The notes below the pieces were generated by a model. That model was not told where the DNA came from and made no database searches. It saw nothing but the letters and a program-made list of their open reading frames with translations. From contig NZ_JBGCCT010000024.1 of NCBI RefSeq assembly GCF_041260665.1, positions 1-64,000 of the forward strand: 64,000 nucleotides of DNA, in the 5' to 3' direction. This document shows, one piece after another, positions 33,445-41,083 of this stretch. This DNA is from Catenulispora sp. GP43. GTDB lineage: Bacteria; Actinomycetota; Actinomycetes; Streptomycetales; Catenulisporaceae. Numbering within the stretch: position 1 is the stretch's first letter; each line of letters starts with the position of its first letter. The position numbers and the translations under genes were made by a program.

Positions 33445-35592
33445 GTGAACCGCATGCATCGGCACGTCAGTCGCCGCAGCCGGGCGAAACGTCTCAGCGC
33501 CCTGCTCAGCGTGGCCGCCCTGGGGATCGCGGCGCTGGCCGCGACCCCCGCGCAAGCCGCTACCCCGCTGTATCCGACCTACACCCTGGACCACACCGGC
33601 ACCCTGAACTCCGGGCTGACCGGCGACATCGCGGGCTCGGCGTTCACCGACGCCGACGGCCGGTTCCACTGGCTCAGCTCGTACGCCACCTATGCCGGCA
33701 CCGACACCGGGTCGGACACGAACACGTTCACCAACACCGACCTGGGCGCGCTGAACAACCAGGTGGGCTCGGGGACCACCGAGACCACGACCGACACCTA
33801 CTGGAACCGGCCCGGGTCGCTGTGCTACCAGATCGACAAGGCGGCGCAGAACGCGGCGCCCTCGCCGTACGAGGACGACCACTGCGACGTGGTCGGCGTG
33901 TGGGTCGATCCGGGCAGCGGCACGTGGTACGGCGTCGTCAACGACGAGTACGACTTCAACCCCTGGGGCAGCAGCAGCCAGACCCAGAACCAGCGGATCG
34001 GCACCGGCATCCACGGCAACCGGATCCTCACCGCGTCCTCCAGCGACAAGGGCCAGACCTGGAACTATGGCGGCGAGATCATCACCTCGCCGTATCTGGG
34101 CAACGACACCGAGGACGCCTCCTCGCAGCCGGGCAAGACGTGGAACTACGGCGTCGCGGGCTGCCGGCTGTTCGTGGACTACGCGACCGGCTACTTCTAC
34201 GTGGTCTACAACACCCAGATCAAGTTCAAGCCGAACTACACGACGTTCGCCTACTGGCCGGCGGTGGCCCGCGCGCCGATCAGCGGGAAGATGGCGCCGG
34301 GGACGTGGAACAAGTGGGACGGCGGGACCTGGACCCAGCCGGGTGTCGGCGGCTATGAGGGCCTCGCGGGCAGCGCACTGCACTTGAACCCGTCGTACAA
34401 ACCGGCCACGGACCAGGTCGACTTCGCCGGGACGGGCGCGGACGGCTCGTCGGTGGACTACCGCGCGTACTACTCGAACCAGAACGGCAACACGTTCACG
34501 TTCGACGACGCCTCCGGCAACGCCTACACCGCCAACACCTCGACCGGCGTCATCACCGACGCCGCCGGCACCACGGTGACCTCGGTCGGCTACCAGGACC
34601 CGGCGCTGAACAGCTCGGTGACGGTCTCCACGATGAGCGCGAAGGTCAGCGTCGCGGTGACGGACGCCACCGGGGCGACGCAGAGCACGACGCTCAGCGG
34701 CGCGGAGTTCCTGGACACGACGACACACCGGCTGTTCATCACGCCGAACGTGGTGCAGGAGACGGCCTTCACCTTCAACCCGTTCTCGCTGAACTACCAG
34801 GGCGTCGGCTACGACGCCAACGTGTACCAGACCACTGACATGGGCGACCCGGACAGCCTGTCGGTCGTCGGCACGGAGCCCTCGGGCGCGTCGAACTCGT
34901 ACCTGACGAGCATCGACTACGGCAGCCTGACCAACCAGAACATCAGCAGCCGCTCCTACCGCATGGTCTCGGCCCTGACCGGCGGCATGTGGGACGTCAG
35001 CATGACTCCGCACTCGGCCGGCCAGACGCACTACTCGGCCCAGGCCACTCCAGTGGACTCCACCGGCACCGCGATCAGCTTCGCCGCCGGCGCCTCCTAC
35101 GGCCTGGCGGTCGGCGGCCAGACGCTGAGCGACAGCGGCGGCTCGGCCTGGCGCCTGGTCCCGGTGATGGACCAGTGGTCCACCGCCTACCGCACCGGCT
35201 TCTACAAGCTGGTGAACGTCAGCACCGGCGCCTACCTGCAGTCCACCGGCAGCACGGTCCAGCAGACCCGCGCGATCGGCGCCCCGGTCGCCACCGGCAC
35301 GCAGCAGGCCGACTTCGACCCCAGCGGCAACGGCGGCAGCGGCTCCCCCGGCGGCGCCGACCAGTGGTACCTGCAGCCGATCGGCAACGACACCCCGCAG
35401 ACACTGAGCACCTCGTCCCCCACCTCGGCCGTCGCGGCGGCGACGAACACCTCGCTGGCCGGCGTCGGCCACTACAAGCTGGTCAACCGCAACAGCGGCC
35501 TGGCCCTGGAGTACGTGAACGGCGCCTGGCAGCTCGCCGGGCAGGCGTTCGGGGACGCGGGACAGGCGGTGGCGATCACGAAGGTCTCGTGA
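33445..35592 (+). CDS. Secreted protein with C-terminal ricin-type lectin region
   Basis: 715 residues from GTG at 33445 (GGAGAGGG box eight bases upstream; an ATG three codons in is the alternative). Signal peptide: RRSRAKRLSALLSVAALGIA, Ala-rich, ending near AQA-AT. The central 450 residues are beta-rich with repeated Trp/Asp segments (DEYDFNPWGSSS, SSDKGQTWNYGGE with an Asp-box-like turn, VAGCRLFVDYATGYFYVVYN), suggesting a beta-propeller. The C-terminal 200 residues read as a beta-trefoil lectin (YKLVNVSTGAYLQ, QWYLQPIGND, YKLVNRNSGLALE). It probably binds or cleaves the polysaccharide outside the cell and feeds the importer. Catalytic family not recognised. Confidence 0.78.
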   Translation: MNRMHRHVSRRSRAKRLSALLSVAALGIAALAATPAQAATPLYPTYTLDHTGTLNSGLTGDIAGSAFTDADGRFHWLSSYATYAGTDTGSDTNTFTNTDLGALNNQVGSGTTETTTDTYWNRPGSLCYQIDKAAQNAAPSPYEDDHCDVVGVWVDPGSGTWYGVVNDEYDFNPWGSSSQTQNQRIGTGIHGNRILTASSSDKGQTWNYGGEIITSPYLGNDTEDASSQPGKTWNYGVAGCRLFVDYATGYFYVVYNTQIKFKPNYTTFAYWPAVARAPISGKMAPGTWNKWDGGTWTQPGVGGYEGLAGSALHLNPSYKPATDQVDFAGTGADGSSVDYRAYYSNQNGNTFTFDDASGNAYTANTSTGVITDAAGTTVTSVGYQDPALNSSVTVSTMSAKVSVAVTDATGATQSTTLSGAEFLDTTTHRLFITPNVVQETAFTFNPFSLNYQGVGYDANVYQTTDMGDPDSLSVVGTEPSGASNSYLTSIDYGSLTNQNISSRSYRMVSALTGGMWDVSMTPHSAGQTHYSAQATPVDSTGTAISFAAGASYGLAVGGQTLSDSGGSAWRLVPVMDQWSTAYRTGFYKLVNVSTGAYLQSTGSTVQQTRAIGAPVATGTQQADFDPSGNGGSGSPGGADQWYLQPIGNDTPQTLSTSSPTSAVAAATNTSLAGVGHYKLVNRNSGLALEYVNGAWQLAGQAFGDAGQAVAITKVS

Positions 35593-35728
35593 GCTGATTC
35601 GCTGACTGTGGTTCGGGGTGGGGTGGGGCCGGCCGTCGTGCCTTCGGGCGCGGCGGCCGGCCCGGGCCGTGCATCAGAATCCTGTGTCCATCCCATTGCG
35701 ACCCGGCTACGCTGACCTCGGCCACGCG

Positions 35729-35848
35729 GGACGCTTGGCAGAGCGGCCCATTGCGCCCAGGTCGTGGAGCACTACGCGGCCGGGGTTGAGGGGTGAGGGC
35801 GAGTGCAAGCCCGGGACTCCTCCGCGCGTTCGAATCGCGCAGCGTCCC
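35729..35848 (+). tRNA. tRNA-Cys(GCA)-like element with internal insertion
   Basis: GGACGCT (35729-35735) pairs perfectly with AGCGTCC (35841-35847). Correctly spaced inside are a canonical D-arm (GCA-GAGCGGCCCAT-TGC, 35738-35754) and T-arm (GCGCG-TTCGAAT-CGCGC, 35824-35840). Between them a stem GGGC/GCCC (35797-35800, 35809-35812) holds GAGTGCAA, with T then GCA as in a Cys anticodon. Its loop is eight bases and the stem four. About 41 extra bases separate the D-arm from this arm. Either a degenerate tRNA or one needing removal of an insertion. The rest of the 301-base gap between 35592 and 35894 shows nothing else. Confidence 0.45.
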
Positions 35849-35893
35849 GCACCCCACCCGTGTCCCGCAACCCACCGGCGTCCGGCACCGCCG

Positions 35894-36412
35894 TCACGCG
35901 GGGAAATCAGGCACCTGCTCCAAGTGCCGCGCCGAGATGGCGCTCTCCTGGAACTCGATCGCCCCCTCGCCCCGGCGGGCCACGAGCCAGTCCCGCAGCG
36001 CGCGGTAGTCGCCGTCGGCGGGGACGTCGACGGCCAGCAGCGACGAGAACTGCGCGGCGGTCTCCCAGGAGCAGCCCGCCGCGCGCAGGCGGTGCTGGAC
36101 GTCGCGGCCGGCGCGCTGGTCCAGCACGGTGATGCGGACGGTGGAGTGGCCGGACTCGCCGTTGAGCCTTTCGAAGACCAGCTCTCTGCGTTCCTGGTCG
36201 GGGCGGACGTGGACCAGGTCGCCGTAGGCGACGCCGCGGGCGAAGAAGGGGACGTTCAGCAGGCGCATCTCGAACTCCACCGCGGTCTTCTCGCCCCACA
36301 GGCGCTCCACGGGGACCGGCGGCCAGTCCGGGGCCTCGGGCTTCAGGTCGAAGGCCACCTCGAAGGTGGTTCGGCCGGGGCCGGGAAGGGACTGACCGTT
36401 CGCCGCTGTCAC
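35894..36412 (-). CDS. DUF4265-like cytoplasmic protein
   Basis: 172 residues resembling DUF4265. VEFEMRLLNVPFFARGVAYGDLVHV is the diagnostic segment, followed by GHSTVRITVLD and a C-terminal YRALRDWLVARRGEGAIEFQES. No signal peptide or membrane helix. Function of the family is unknown; members often occur near toxin-immunity or peptide systems. It lies 158 bases downstream of the MauE-type gene on the same strand, beyond a hairpin, so it may be a separate unit. A GAGGA-like box lies 6-10 bases upstream of the ATG. Confidence 0.72.
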   Translation of the reverse strand: MTAANGQSLPGPGRTTFEVAFDLKPEAPDWPPVPVERLWGEKTAVEFEMRLLNVPFFARGVAYGDLVHVRPDQERRELVFERLNGESGHSTVRITVLDQRAGRDVQHRLRAAGCSWETAAQFSSLLAVDVPADGDYRALRDWLVARRGEGAIEFQESAISARHLEQVPDFPA

Positions 36413-36531
36413 TGGAGTCCTCCTCGAAGTCGCTCAGGGACGCTGGATACCCGGCATCCCATTGTTCCAGTCTCTTCGATGATTTCAACCCATTACGGAC
36501 ACAAGTGGCGATACACACCTTCGGCGGCCAT

Positions 36532-36555
36532 GGTGCCGGCCCCGGTTCCGGCACC
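36532..36555 (-). terminator. Terminator hairpin after MauE-type gene
   Basis: GGTGCCGG (36532-36539) and CCGGCACC (36548-36555) form an eight-base perfect stem with an eight-base loop, 16 bases past the stop codon on the minus strand. Confidence 0.55.
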
Positions 36556-36570
36556 GGCCGCCCCTCGCCG

Positions 36571-37386
36571 TCACCCGGCGGCGACCACCTCCTGTTCGTC
36601 GAGCAGCGTGAACCGGATGGCGTCGGCGTCGCCGTCGAGCGGGACGGCGAACAGCGCGGTGGCGCCGCCATCGGGCGTGCGGGCGTTGTACACCAGGATG
36701 CGGTGGCCTTCGGCGTCCCAGTGTTCGAGGATGTCGGAGGTCACCAGATGCGCGGTCTCGCGCCACGCGGTGCTGCGCACCAGGGCGCGGACCGTCGCCT
36801 GCAACGGGACCACGTCCGGCGCCCCAGCCAGCGGGCGCCTCACCCGCACACGCAGGCGCCGCAGCGGGTACAGCCACAGGTTGTCGAGTTCAGCGGACAA
36901 AGCGATGAACAACGCCGTCTCGGCCAGCAGCAGGACCGTCCCCGCCAACGGCGGCCGGTGCCACCAGGCCGGAGCCCCGGTGGCGGCCACCATCGCCGCC
37001 GCCACCAGCATCCCGGCCCGGGCGAAGCCGCGCCACGACTGCCGCACCTTCCGTTTGCCGAGACATCCGCAGGACGCCTGCGGTGTCGCGACCGCGGCGT
37101 AGCCGAGGTAGACGAGGAAGCCGCCGGACAGGACGGCCGCGGACAGCGCGCTCGCGCGGCCGGGCTCGACGGCGAGGCTGACCGCGAGCGCGATCTCCGC
37201 GACGCCGAGCAGGAAGTACGCCGGCGGCGCGAGCCGTCCGCCGAGCAGGCGGTGCAGGGCGGTGCCGGCGACGCGGCCGCCTAGGTCGCCGAGGTCGCCG
37301 AGGTCGCCGCCGAGCGTCTTGGACATGCCGGACCAGCCGAACACGCCGGCCAGGAACAGCGGCTGCGCCTGGGTGAGCCACGTCAT
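36571..37386 (-). CDS. MauE/DoxX-type redox membrane protein
   Basis: 271 residues from ATG at 37386 (GGAGT box upstream). Four to five helices: LFLAGVFGWSGMSKTL, YFLLGVAEIALAVSLAV, LSGGFLVYLGYAAVA and LLLAETALFIALSA. After the third comes ATPQASCGCLG, the Cys-x-Cys typical of MauE proteins that help form disulfides in periplasmic Cys-rich partners such as methylamine dehydrogenase light chain. The extra 90-residue C-terminal soluble domain (HLVTSDILEHWDAEGHRI to the end) is not part of plain MauE. It follows the Tat protein and Cys-rich barrel genes, so I infer it services that Cys-rich protein. Confidence 0.75.
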   Translation of the reverse strand: MTWLTQAQPLFLAGVFGWSGMSKTLGGDLGDLGDLGGRVAGTALHRLLGGRLAPPAYFLLGVAEIALAVSLAVEPGRASALSAAVLSGGFLVYLGYAAVATPQASCGCLGKRKVRQSWRGFARAGMLVAAAMVAATGAPAWWHRPPLAGTVLLLAETALFIALSAELDNLWLYPLRRLRVRVRRPLAGAPDVVPLQATVRALVRSTAWRETAHLVTSDILEHWDAEGHRILVYNARTPDGGATALFAVPLDGDADAIRFTLLDEQEVVAAG

Positions 37387-37470
37387 GGGAACTCCTTCGG
37401 TGCCGGGGCCGCCGGCGGAGCGGGGTGCCACACCGCATCCGCGCCGCCGACGGTCCGTGCCGATGTCGGA

Positions 37471-37540
37471 CTCAGGTCTTCGGTGTCAGATCCAGATCTT
37501 CAGTGTCAGACTCAGATCTTCAGTGTCAGATTCAGACCTT
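37471..37540. repeat. 20-bp tandem repeat in operon spacer
   Basis: Three and a half 20-base units (CTCAGATCTTCAGTGTCAGA consensus, at 37471, 37491, 37511, decaying after 37531) run exactly up to and over the stop codon of the Tat protein gene. They lie in the 145-base spacer before the MauE-type gene. Confidence 0.85.
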
Positions 37541-38134
37541 CGCGTAGACCGTCGAGATATCGATCTCCGAGGTGTCCGGGCGCCAGGCCCCGACGACGTG
37601 CACGTGCCCGCCGACCGGGACGTGCGACAGGTCCGTGACCGGCGGCGTGCCGTTGTACACCGCGGCGCTGAGGCCGGACACCACGTGGGCCTTGATCCTG
37701 TTGGTGTGGTGGTCCAGGTCCAGGTGGTCCGAGGCCAGGTCCGCGACGTGCGCGTCCAGGCTCACGATGTTCACCCACAGCGCGTCGGCGGCCAGGCTGC
37801 CGTCGGGCATCCGGACGCCGCGCGCGTACAGACCGTCGCCGGCCCGCACCGCGGACAGGGTCGTGGGGGCCAGCTTCCACACGCTGGTCCCGCTGGTGGT
37901 CTGGATCGTGTTCAGCGTGCCGTCGGAGCCGGTGGCCACGATCAGCGAGCCGCTGATCGAGGTGATCCGGCCCTCGGCGAAGTCCGGGTCGACGGCGCCG
38001 GGGCCGACACTCGGGGCACTGACCCCGAACGCGGCCTCCGGCGCCAGCGAGCCCAGCGCGGTCGCCCCGACGATCGTCGCGCCGCCCAGCGCCGCGCTGG
38101 TCAGGAACCGGCGGCGGTCCACTTGTGTGCTCAT
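37532..38134 (-). CDS. Tat-exported protein, OB-like fold
   Basis: 200 residues. The N-terminus VDRRRFLTSAALGGATIVGA is a textbook twin-arginine signal. The mature part has alternating beta-strands (ITSISGSLIVATGSDGTLNTI, LYARGVRMPDGSLAADALWV, HTNRIKAHVVSG, VGGHVHVVGAW) like DUF5666/OB-fold modules. No Cys or enzymatic motif stands out. It lies 12 bases downstream of the Cys-rich barrel gene and is co-transcribed with it. A possible role is escort or partner of that Cys-rich protein across the membrane, since the latter has no signal peptide; that is speculation. Confidence 0.8.
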   Translation of the reverse strand: MSTQVDRRRFLTSAALGGATIVGATALGSLAPEAAFGVSAPSVGPGAVDPDFAEGRITSISGSLIVATGSDGTLNTIQTTSGTSVWKLAPTTLSAVRAGDGLYARGVRMPDGSLAADALWVNIVSLDAHVADLASDHLDLDHHTNRIKAHVVSGLSAAVYNGTPPVTDLSHVPVGGHVHVVGAWRPDTSEIDISTVYAKV

Positions 38135-38146
38135 GGTGCCTCCCTC

Positions 38147-38560
38147 CTACGCGACGACGTCGATCTTCACCGGAATCAGACCGTTGGACAGACTGGCGAT
38201 GGCGCTGAACGCCGAAGCGGTCAGGTCGATGAGGCGGTTGGTGCCGCAGGCCGAGCCGCAGCAAGTCTTCTCCCCGCAGAACTGGTGGACGTTCGGTCCG
38301 CAGTCCGCGATCGCGCAGCTCACTTCCTTGTTGTTGCACTGGTTGGTGACGTAGTGCACGAACCCGCAGCCGCGCGCGGTCAGGCTGACGCCGCACGCTC
38401 CGGGATCGGTGATGCTGGTGCAGGCCGAGGAGACAGTGGGCCAGGCATGCTGGTGCTTGCTGGACGCGCAGGTTCCGCAGGCGCCTCCGCCGGCGGAGCC
38501 GCACGGGCCCCAGGCGGCGCCGCAGCAGAACCACGAGGCCTCGCCGTAGACAGCGGTCAT
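38147..38560 (-). CDS. Cysteine-rich RlpA/barwin-like double-psi-barrel protein
   Basis: 137 residues with 15 Cys, ATG at 38560 after a strong AAGGAGG box. The frame of a double-psi beta-barrel is readable: GEASWFCCGAAWG (compare GxASWYG), HAWPT, VHYVTNQCNNKEVSCAIADC followed by GP (compare VTNxxNGKSVxVxIxDRGP), and NRLIDLTASAFSAIASLS (compare RIIDLSxAAxxxL). RlpA and barwin proteins normally have zero to six Cys. No signal peptide or membrane helix is present. It heads an operon with a Tat protein and a MauE-type redox membrane protein, which suggests disulfide-dependent maturation. Alternative: a MauA-like Cys-rich subunit, but the barrel motifs fit better. Confidence 0.75.
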   Translation of the reverse strand: MTAVYGEASWFCCGAAWGPCGSAGGGACGTCASSKHQHAWPTVSSACTSITDPGACGVSLTARGCGFVHYVTNQCNNKEVSCAIADCGPNVHQFCGEKTCCGSACGTNRLIDLTASAFSAIASLSNGLIPVKIDVVA

Positions 38561-38858
38561 CGGATCCTCCTTACGGTTGACATGACGAGTGACGGTGCGA
38601 CCGGCCGTGCCGGTGACTGACCGGCGATGCCGGTTCCGTGCCATGAACAAACCGCGCGCGCGGGTCTGACCCGGCGTTGAAGGAGGCAAGGCGGACTATA
38701 TTCGAACTCTCATATACAGCGCCAGACTCCGGGGGCATATAAACCACTCGCCGCCGCCCCCGGGAGCCCGCTACCGTTGGCAATGTTCCCGCCGCAGGGC
38801 GACCGGGGGCGACCAACTCAATAGGCTTACTCCCGCCGGGTGCGCAGGAGAGGGTTAC

Positions 38859-38936
38859 TCCGCCTGTCAAGCGGGTGACGCAGGTTCGAATCCTGCCGGT
38901 CCTGTTCGTAGGACCGTCGTCCAGCGGCCCAGGACA
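38859..38936 (+). tRNA. Candidate circularly permuted tRNA-Asp(GTC)
   Basis: The upstream piece (38859-38904) is a tRNA 3' part: anticodon arm TCCGC-CTGTCAA-GCGGG with GTC at 38866-38868, variable TGAC, T-arm GCAGG-TTCGAAT-CCTGC, acceptor CGGTCCT and G73. Six bases on, the downstream piece (38910-38936) is a 5' part: acceptor AGGACCG, TC, D-arm GTCC-AGCGGCCCA-GGAC, A26. The acceptor strands pair 7 of 7. Joined as 5' piece plus 3' piece they make a 73-nt cloverleaf with all consensus positions (A14, G18G19, A21, TTCGAAT, G73). Flanks GGTTAC (38853-38858) and GTACC (38941-38945) can pair and bring the ends together. No 5' half lies upstream in normal order. Sequence shows the pieces; permutation is inference. 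Confidence 0.45.
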
Positions 38937-39017
38937 CCTCGTACCTTCACCGACTCGATCTCCGGCGGGATCCGCGCTCCCCTCCCGGTGCGCAGGTGGC
39001 CGGTACTTCTGGTATAA

Positions 39018-39052
39018 ATCGGTTCAAATCCGGTACCACGTCCTCGGACGTG
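39018..39052 (+). other. tRNA T-arm-like remnant followed by hairpin
   Basis: ATCGG-TTCAAAT-CCGGT (39018-39034) has the T-arm loop consensus. It is followed by CACGTCC-TC-GGACGTG (39037-39052), the same 3'-acceptor/5'-acceptor hairpin arrangement as in the preceding element. GTCCT (39040-39044) could also pair with AGGAC at 38910. No convincing anticodon or D-arm accompanies it. The remainder of the 574-base gap 38561-39134 holds no gene I can support; its left part should contain the promoter of the Cys-rich operon. Confidence 0.3.
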
Positions 39053-39134
39053 CGTTACCCGGCCGCCGCCTCGATCTCGGGAGGGGCCGCGGGCTTTCCG
39101 GCGGCGGTCCCGCCTTCAGCCCATGGTCTACCGA

Positions 39135-39998
39135 CTACCCCTTCACCCCGGAACTCATCTGGCTCCGCACGATCTGCCGCTGGAAGACGAAGAACAGGAT
39201 CGCCACCGGGATCGTCGACAGCAGGGCCGCGCCCAGCGTGACCGGGAACTGGTTCCCGGCGCCGAGCGAACCGCCGCTGAACTTCGCCAGACCGGTGGTC
39301 AAAGTGTCGTACTTCGGGTCCGAGGTGGCGACCAGGAAGAAGCTGAACTCGTTCCACGAGCCCTGGAACGACAGGATGGTCAGCGTGATCAGCCCCGGCC
39401 GCACCAGCGGCATCGCGATGTCCCACCAGGTGCGGAAGGCGCCGGCGCCGTCGATGCGCGCCGCCTCCTCGATCGACTGCGGCACCTGCATGAAGAACCC
39501 GCGCATCAGGAAGATGCCGGCGGCGTCCATGGCGATCGGCAGGATCATGCCCGCGTAGGAGTTGTACAGGCTCAGTTCCTTCAGCACCAGGAAGCGCGGG
39601 ATCAGCAGCACCACGTTCGGGACCGCCAGCGTGCCCAGGATCAGCAGGAACACCGCGCGCCGGCCCGGGAAGCGCAGCCGGGCCAGGGCGTAGCCGGCCA
39701 GGCTGTCCAGGAACACCCGCAGCAGGGTGATCGAGGTGGCCACGATGATGCTGTTGCGCAGCCAGGTCCCGAAGGGCACCGGCTGGTCGGAGCTGTAGCC
39801 GAAGATCCGCTTCCACGCCTCCAGGGTCGCCGGATGCGGGACCACGTTCAGCGGGTGGTTCGTGGCGTCCGGGTCGGTCTTGAACGAGGTCGCGATCTGG
39901 ATCACGAAGGGCCCGAGGAACAGCAGCGCGAACAGGATCAGCGCGACGTACATCAGCACGCGCCGGGACGGGGAGCGGCGCTCGCGGACTTCGGCCAT
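39135..39998 (-). CDS. ABC sugar-importer permease (MalG type)
   Basis: 287 residues from ATG at 39998. Six helices; the EAA loop reads EEAARIDGAGAFRTWWDIAMP. FKTDPDATNHPLNVVPHPAT after helix one and SGVKG at the end are typical for MalG-like permeases of carbohydrate uptake family 1. Start and the upstream permease stop overlap by one base. It is the last gene of the LacI-binding protein-permease-permease operon. No ATPase gene nearby. Confidence 0.92.
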   Translation of the reverse strand: MAEVRERRSPSRRVLMYVALILFALLFLGPFVIQIATSFKTDPDATNHPLNVVPHPATLEAWKRIFGYSSDQPVPFGTWLRNSIIVATSITLLRVFLDSLAGYALARLRFPGRRAVFLLILGTLAVPNVVLLIPRFLVLKELSLYNSYAGMILPIAMDAAGIFLMRGFFMQVPQSIEEAARIDGAGAFRTWWDIAMPLVRPGLITLTILSFQGSWNEFSFFLVATSDPKYDTLTTGLAKFSGGSLGAGNQFPVTLGAALLSTIPVAILFFVFQRQIVRSQMSSGVKG

Positions 39999-41011
39999 CA
40001 GTCGATCTCCTCCGGGAGGACGCGCCGCTGCAGCAACGTCAGGCCCATGATCAGTGCGAACAGCAGGAACGCGATCGCCGATCCGATGCCGAAGTGGTTG
40101 TTCTGGAAGCTCTGGTCGAAGGACATGTACGCCGGCGTCCGGGTCGCCGGGTTGTTGCCGGTCAGGTAGATCTGGTCGAAGACCTGCCAGGTGCCGATCA
40201 GTCCGAGCGTGAGCACCAGCAGCAGCGTGGGCCGCAGGCTCGGCAGGGTTATGTGGCGGAAGCGCTGCCAGGCGCCGGCGCCGTCGAGTTCGCCGGCCTC
40301 GTACAGGTCGTCGTTCACGTTCTGCAGCGCCGCGAGGAACATCAGCATGAAGGTGCCGGAGGTCGTCCAGATCACCAGGATGATGATCACCATCATGGCG
40401 ATCGACGGCCCGCTGAACCAGTCCCACAGCGACTGGCCCATCACCGTGTGCTGGGTCCAGCCCGGCGGTTTGGTCACTCCGACACCGCTGAGCCAGACGT
40501 GCACGACCCCGCGGGGATCGGCCAGCCAGTTGGGGCCCTTGACCCCGAACCAGTTCAGGATCCCGTTCACCGCGCCGCCGCCCTGGAACAGGAACAGGAA
40601 GACCAGGGTGATCGCGATGCTGGAGGTGATCGACGGGAAGTAGAACGCGGTCCGGAAGAAGCCGCGGCCGCGCAGGTACTTGTTGTTGACCAGGACCGCC
40701 AGCCACAGCGCGAGCGCGGTCTGGGTCGGCACCACGAACAGCACGAACCAGAAGTTGTTCCGCAGCGCCCCGGCGAACGTGGTGCGGGTCAGGCCGTCGT
40801 GCGTGAGCAGCTGCTGGTAGTTGTGCAGTCCAACCCACTTGACGTCGCCGCCGAGCGGGTTGGACAGGCCGTCCCAGTTCGTGAAGCTGACGTAGAGCGC
40901 CAGCACGATCGGGACCACCAGGAAGACGATCAGGCCGAGCAACGCCGGCGAGACGAAGAGCCATCCGGCGAGGGCTTGACGCCGGTCCTCCTGCGATCTT
41001 GTTCTGCTCAT
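39998..41011 (-). CDS. ABC sugar-importer permease (MalF type)
   Basis: 337 residues. Helix one reads GWLFVSPALLGLIVFLVVPI, the common opening of CUT1 MalF-like permeases, then YVSFTNWDGLSNP. The EAA loop reads YEAGELDGAGAWQRFRHITLP. It pairs with the MalG-type protein. A long periplasmic segment (about residues 130-180, VNGILNWFGVKGPNWLADP) is a normal variant. GAAAGG and GGAAG boxes lie upstream of the ATG, 72 bases after the binding-protein gene. Confidence 0.92.
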   Translation of the reverse strand: MSRTRSQEDRRQALAGWLFVSPALLGLIVFLVVPIVLALYVSFTNWDGLSNPLGGDVKWVGLHNYQQLLTHDGLTRTTFAGALRNNFWFVLFVVPTQTALALWLAVLVNNKYLRGRGFFRTAFYFPSITSSIAITLVFLFLFQGGGAVNGILNWFGVKGPNWLADPRGVVHVWLSGVGVTKPPGWTQHTVMGQSLWDWFSGPSIAMMVIIILVIWTTSGTFMLMFLAALQNVNDDLYEAGELDGAGAWQRFRHITLPSLRPTLLLVLTLGLIGTWQVFDQIYLTGNNPATRTPAYMSFDQSFQNNHFGIGSAIAFLLFALIMGLTLLQRRVLPEEID

Positions 41012-41083
41012 CTTCCTAGAGGCCTTTCGATCCGGACCGGGACGACGCGAAGGGGCCGGTGCTGGGAGAACCGGCGCCGCGCC

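Noticed and set aside
38571-38870. 99-codon minus-strand frame upstream of the Cys-rich gene
   Set aside because: Overlaps the tRNA-like region and the expected promoter, with no signal or domain.
38859-38936. Permuted (two-piece) tmRNA
   Set aside because: The element has an ordinary GTC anticodon arm and no tag-peptide reading frame between the pieces.
35593-39134. Prophage or integrative element
   Set aside because: tRNA-like sequences flank the block, but no integrase, transposase or direct-repeat attachment site is seen.
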